Part shown: piece by piece, positions 58,950-62,598 of the stretch
Numbering within the stretch: the stretch's first letter is position 1
How the letters are laid out: every line of letters starts with the position of its first letter
Origin: Syntrophomonas sp. UBA5314
Lineage (GTDB): Bacteria; Bacillota; Syntrophomonadia; Syntrophomonadales; Syntrophomonadaceae
Reading direction: 5' to 3'
DNA: 62,598 bases
Assembly: GCA_002410325.1 (NCBI GenBank)
Contig: DHRK01000054.1
Location: 1-62,598 of the forward strand
Made by a program: the position numbers and the translations under genes
The notes under the pieces: generated by a model
Seen by the model: the letters and a program-made list of their open reading frames with translations, nothing else
Database searches by the model: none
Told to the model about the DNA's origin: nothing

Positions 58950-58959
58950 TCAGCCGGTA

Positions 58960-59727
58960 TTAAAAGAAAGTGGGGATTAAACCCCAGTATTCGCGCAGGG
59001 CAATTCCGGTTTTATGCAAGCCGCCATATGACGGCAGCAGCTTATTGAGGTAAAGGGTTTGACGGGCATTTACCATATAGTCGCAGGGGTAGGGCTGCAC
59101 CGCGACGTCATATTTGGCAAAACTCCGAACGGAACGGTGCATGTGAAAGGCTGAAGTAACTAAAACAGGGTTTTTAAATTGGTTTTGGGCCAGCAAGGCC
59201 GGCATATTTCTGGCGCTGGCCATGGTATTCAGGCTATTGTTATCAAGCATAATCCTTTCTCCGGGAATCCCCAGCTCAATTAGAATCCGCTTCGCTATCA
59301 AGGCCTCGCTGCCGTCGTCCGGGTATACCTGACCGGTGCTTATTATTACCGGCAATTGACTGGCGCGGGCCAGGCGAGCCACTGTCAAAAGGCGGTTGGA
59401 AGAAGAACCATTCATCGTACCTGTCCCGTTTACATCAGGTACGTCGCCAATGGCTCCGCCGCCCAGCATAACAAGCACATCTCCCTGCAGTTTTTCCGGG
59501 GGGCTGTACCGGCTTTCCAGGGGAAAGAGCAAAAGATCTCCGACAAACGGGGTCGAAAAAATATACAGCAAAAATGTCAGAGCCAGAACCAGGCGGGTGG
59601 ATTTTTTATCCTTTCTGCGCAGGTAGAAAGCCAAAAGCAATAATAATACAATAAAGATCCCGGGGGGCAGCAGAAAAACCGTATAGATATTTTTAATCAC
59701 GTACAGCACCAGAACCCTTACCCCCAA
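58960..59727 (-). CDS. YdcF/ElyC-type DUF218 membrane protein
   Basis: A 255-residue protein with two N-terminal membrane helices (about 15-35 and 45-65). The DUF218 domain follows: GDVLVMLGGGAIGD, LPVIISTGQVYPDDG, NSLNTMASARNMPAL and VTSAFHMHRSVRSF. The ElyC/SanA family is linked to envelope maintenance. It is convergent with the XhlA-like gene and downstream of cyanophycin synthetase on the same strand, with about 75 bases between them, so it may be cotranscribed. A second DUF218 gene (55420) is only weakly similar. Confidence 0.85.
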   Translation of the reverse strand: MGVRVLVLYVIKNIYTVFLLPPGIFIVLLLLLAFYLRRKDKKSTRLVLALTFLLYIFSTPFVGDLLLFPLESRYSPPEKLQGDVLVMLGGGAIGDVPDVNGTGTMNGSSSNRLLTVARLARASQLPVIISTGQVYPDDGSEALIAKRILIELGIPGERIMLDNNSLNTMASARNMPALLAQNQFKNPVLVTSAFHMHRSVRSFAKYDVAVQPYPCDYMVNARQTLYLNKLLPSYGGLHKTGIALREYWGLIPTFF

Positions 59728-59801
59728 TATTTCCCCTCAATTACGGGCGCTTTTCTTATTATAACCCACAATGGAGCTTGCAACAGATAGAGAATAAGGG
59801 A

Positions 59802-62465
59802 TCAAGCCAGGAAATTTTGGATTGTTGGCGGGGGCGGTATTTCCGCCTGGAGCCAACTCCGGTCTACACCGGCGGAATAAAGGTTTATTATTTCCAGGGC
59901 CGGTTCCAGCTTTTCATAAAACATTACGATCAGGTCGCCGGGAAGGGCTTGGTAGATGGCTGTTTCCAGGGCGTCCGTTTCCGTTAAGATGATCTGCAGG
60001 TCTTTTTCGCGGGCCCCGCCCTGAAGCGCTCCCTGGTAAAGGATTTGGGCGGTTTCACCGGGGAGGCGCCCCCTCAAGTCCGAATCTTCCTTTATAATCA
60101 GTTTGGCAAAGAATTCGCCTGCGATTTTACCGGTCTCGAATATGTCCCGGTCCATTCGATCGCCGGGCATGCCGATTATACCCACCACGCGGTAAGCTTT
60201 TAAACAGTTGATAAACTGGATTACCGATTGATAACCGCTGGGATTGTGGGCATAATCCAAAAGAATGTGGAAATTGCCCATATTAAACAGATTAAATCTT
60301 CCCGCATTGATTTCCGGATCGGGCTTAAATGATACCAGACCCTGTTTTATTATCTGCTCCGGTATTCCCAGGGCCAACAAACCGCTTATCGCGGCCAGGG
60401 AATTTTCTATATTGCAGCCGGCCTTTCCATCAAAGGTAATAGGGATATCCTTGACCCTGAGCAGGGGTAGAATACTGTTATGCCAGAATACGGTGATATA
60501 GCCGTTGTCCACCGCCACAGCCATTCCCCCGTTTTTTATGTGTTGAAGGAGCAGGTGGTTAAAGCGGTTTTGTGAAAAATAGATAATATTGCACTGAACG
60601 GAACGGGAAACATAATCAGTCATGCGGTCTTCGGCATTCAAAACCGCGAAACCGTTAGCCTTAACCGCTTCCACCACCAGAGATTTGGCAAAGGCCAGGT
60701 CTTCCAGGGTTTCTACCCCGTCTATTCCCAGGTGGTCCTCGCTGATATTGGTAATAATGCCTACGTCGGCCAGATCGTAGCCCAATCCTTTACGTATAAT
60801 GCCGCCCCGGGCCGTTTCCAATACGGCCACTTCTACATCACGGTTGTATAAAAGGGACTGGGCGCTGAGCGGACCGGTATTGTCGCCGTGGGATATGCAT
60901 TCCCGGCCGATATAGGTCCCACTGGAGCAGGTCATACCGGCTTTTTGGCCATGCAGCAAGAGAACATGGTGGATCATTCTGGTAACGGTGGTTTTACCAT
61001 TGGTGCCGGTGATTGAAATAACAGGTATAGAAGACGGTGTTCCTTCCGGATATAGAAAGTCAATAATATCCGCTGCCACATCATGCGGCTTTCCTTCTGA
61101 GGGATAGAGGTGCATCCTTAAACCGGGCGCCGCATTCACCTCAATGACAGCTCCGCTTTGAGTGGCCAGCGGATTGGCGATATCCTCACAAACCAGGTCG
61201 ATTCCGGCGACTTCCAAACCCAGCACCCGGGCGGCTTTTATAGACAACTCCCGGTTTGCTATATGCATTTCGCTACTGCAGTCCCGGGCCCGGCCGCCGG
61301 TGCTCAAATTGCTGTTTTCCCTTAAAGTTACGACCTGACCGATGGGGGGAACATCATCCGGGGTTAACCCGGAGCGGCTGAGCAGTTCCAGAGCCAGTCC
61401 ATCGAGCTTTATCAAGGACAAAGGCCTTTCATGGCCCGGCCCCCGCAAAGGGTTTTCATTTTCAGCCCTCACCAGTTCGGCGATAGAGTGAAGTCCGTCG
61501 CCGGTTACGCAAGGCGGAGTTCTTTCAGCGGCCGCGGCTACTGTGTTTCCCACCACCAGTACCCGGTAATCCCGGCCCGCTACCTGCTTCTCCACCATAA
61601 TTTGAACGGAGTATTGGCTGGCAAAACGGTAGGCGGACAGCAATTCTGCCTCATTTTTAATGTTGGTCGTAACTCCTTTGCCCTGGTTGGCGTCAAAGGG
61701 CTTGAGCACCACCGGATAGCCCAGTCGATCGGCCAGGCTCAGGGCCTCTTCCAGGGAACCGGCCAGGCCGCCGTCGGGGACTGGAATATTGTTTTCCCGC
61801 AGAATACGTTTGGCGAGCTCCTTGTCTTTAGCCAGCTCAACTGCGATGCAACTGGTTGTATCGGGAAGGGATGCTTCGATGTAGCGCAGGTTTTGGCCAT
61901 AACCCAGTTGCAAGAGACTGTCCTTTCCTATACGCCGAACCGGGATATGACGCCTTCGGGCTTCATTCATGATGGCCCGGGTGCTTGGCCCCAGGTCACA
62001 GTCCAGCACGGTATGCCGAAGGTCCTCCAAAATATCCTGGACGGGAACCGGGAGGCTCCTGGCCAGTCCATCAACTACTTTCAGTGCGACACGTCCAAAC
62101 AGCTCGGCGCAATGCTCATTGACGTACTCATAGACGATGCAGAACAGAGAAGGTTCCTTGACCACCCGGGTCTTGCCAAAATAGACGTCGTAACCCATGA
62201 CACACTGCAACTCGATGGCTAAATGTTCGGTAACATGGGATAAATAGGTGCCTTCATACAACCTTTTCACAAATCCGCCTTCGTGTCCGGGGGAGCAATA
62301 GTGGCTTTGCAAACCGGGGAACCACAGCAGCAGCTGTTCATTAAAACAGGGCAGTTGTGATGTCGTCGTATGGGCCAGTTCAGCGAGGTCCACCACCATT
62401 TTGACAACCGGTTTATGAGAAAAGATGTTCCGGCCGGTATAAGTCCTTAGCTCCTGAATATTCAC
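59802..62465 (-). CDS. cphA: Cyanophycin synthetase
   Basis: The 887-residue enzyme polymerises aspartate and arginine into cyanophycin, using ATP. An N-terminal domain (1 to about 160) is followed by an ATP-grasp domain (about 210-470; DRLGYPVVLKPFDANQGKGV; KQVAGRDYRVLVV; GIDLVCEDI). A Mur-ligase-like domain runs from about 480 with the P-loop SITGTNGKTTVTRM near 483-493 and ISEDHLGIDG. GTG 62465 with a perfect GGAGG site is the start; the TTG at 62480 overlaps that site. No cyanophycinase (cphB) is in the window. The length matches cyanobacterial and clostridial homologues. In Clostridium-like bacteria cyanophycin has been linked to sporulating cells. Confidence 0.95.
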   Translation of the reverse strand: MNIQELRTYTGRNIFSHKPVVKMVVDLAELAHTTTSQLPCFNEQLLLWFPGLQSHYCSPGHEGGFVKRLYEGTYLSHVTEHLAIELQCVMGYDVYFGKTRVVKEPSLFCIVYEYVNEHCAELFGRVALKVVDGLARSLPVPVQDILEDLRHTVLDCDLGPSTRAIMNEARRRHIPVRRIGKDSLLQLGYGQNLRYIEASLPDTTSCIAVELAKDKELAKRILRENNIPVPDGGLAGSLEEALSLADRLGYPVVLKPFDANQGKGVTTNIKNEAELLSAYRFASQYSVQIMVEKQVAGRDYRVLVVGNTVAAAAERTPPCVTGDGLHSIAELVRAENENPLRGPGHERPLSLIKLDGLALELLSRSGLTPDDVPPIGQVVTLRENSNLSTGGRARDCSSEMHIANRELSIKAARVLGLEVAGIDLVCEDIANPLATQSGAVIEVNAAPGLRMHLYPSEGKPHDVAADIIDFLYPEGTPSSIPVISITGTNGKTTVTRMIHHVLLLHGQKAGMTCSSGTYIGRECISHGDNTGPLSAQSLLYNRDVEVAVLETARGGIIRKGLGYDLADVGIITNISEDHLGIDGVETLEDLAFAKSLVVEAVKANGFAVLNAEDRMTDYVSRSVQCNIIYFSQNRFNHLLLQHIKNGGMAVAVDNGYITVFWHNSILPLLRVKDIPITFDGKAGCNIENSLAAISGLLALGIPEQIIKQGLVSFKPDPEINAGRFNLFNMGNFHILLDYAHNPSGYQSVIQFINCLKAYRVVGIIGMPGDRMDRDIFETGKIAGEFFAKLIIKEDSDLRGRLPGETAQILYQGALQGGAREKDLQIILTETDALETAIYQALPGDLIVMFYEKLEPALEIINLYSAGVDRSWLQAEIPPPPTIQNFLA

Positions 62466-62486
62466 GATATATCCTCCCAAGGATGA

Positions 62487-62598
62487 TAGTACTCTGTTAA
62501 CCCTAATTCTATATATAATCGTCGGTTAAATTTTTCGCATGACTGCGTTGTCGTCAATTGCAATACGTCCAGTATTACTCATTCCTCCGACGCCCACG
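62487..62598 (+). mobile_element. Start of a second MITE-like element, cut by the window end
   Basis: It begins tagtactctgttaaccctaa, which aligns with the end of the element at 3941-4223 (tagtggtctgtaacacctaa). It contains a 24-base block (62560-62583) identical to the reverse complement of 4128-4151, and gacgcccacg at 62589-62598 also matches. The intervening sequence has diverged. It is thus a related but distinct subfamily, inserted 21 bases upstream of the cyanophycin synthetase start codon, in the region where its promoter would lie. Confidence 0.7.

Overview
The window looks like chromosomal DNA of a spore-forming, probably anaerobic member of the Bacillota (Clostridia in the broad sense). 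The evidence is S-layer-homology (SLH) surface proteins, collagen-like exosporium-type proteins, a VanW protein, DUF1540 and XhlA-like small proteins, a PerR/catalase pair, a Bce-type two-component/ABC module and strong GGAGG ribosome sites with frequent GTG/TTG starts. The genus cannot be named from sequence alone. No rRNA, tRNA or CRISPR array was seen.

Layout. 1-4.3 kb is an accessory strip: an AbrB/PIN toxin-antitoxin pair, a frameshifted BRO-type antirepressor with two perfect palindromes, a P-loop gene running into the tail of an ArsC-like gene, repeated terminators, an MGMT-type repair gene and a MITE-like element. 4.4-17.8 kb carries DNA repair genes (MutY, a LigD ligase with a Ku tail fragment upstream, an EndoQ-UvrD fusion) alternating with surface proteins (an SLH protein broken by an in-frame TGA, a GH18 protein with a copper-amine-oxidase-like C-terminal domain), a DUF5050 lipoprotein and more gene debris. 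18-27.7 kb holds a CPA1 antiporter, a diguanylate cyclase, an ABM-like protein and a five-gene Bce-like module. 27.7-32.2 kb has a tail-sheath relic with an intact tail-chaperone-like gene, VanW, and two paralogous collagen-like proteins. 32.5-34.5 kb is perR-katA behind three candidate Per boxes. 35-45.6 kb has a large STAND/BTAD regulator divergent from a 1047-residue SLH protein, then a GLUG/Ig-like secreted protein. 46-62.6 kb is housekeeping-like: two CCA/poly(A)-polymerase paralogues (one lacking a catalytic Asp), a CpXC protein, a three-domain kinase-like/AAA+/SLOG protein, YkvA, two DUF218 proteins, a DnaQ-type exonuclease, an NlpC/P60 hydrolase and cyanophycin synthetase. The window ends inside a second element related to the MITE at 3.9 kb.

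Themes. (1) Many intergenic regions contain recognisable C-terminal or internal scraps of lost genes: AbrB twice, ArsC, RhuM, RidA, Ku, sigma-54 activator, tail sheath, BclA-like, DUF1905 and histidine kinase. This suggests repeated insertion and deletion. (2) Repair functions are over-represented: MGMT, MutY, LigD, EndoQ-UvrD and DnaQ exonuclease. (3) The strongest candidate for an undescribed system is the 929-residue protein at 51964-54753 (minus strand). It joins a degenerate PfkB/ribokinase-like domain, an AAA+ ATPase and a C-terminal Rossmann domain of the SLOG type, an architecture resembling nucleotide-signal-sensing conflict systems.
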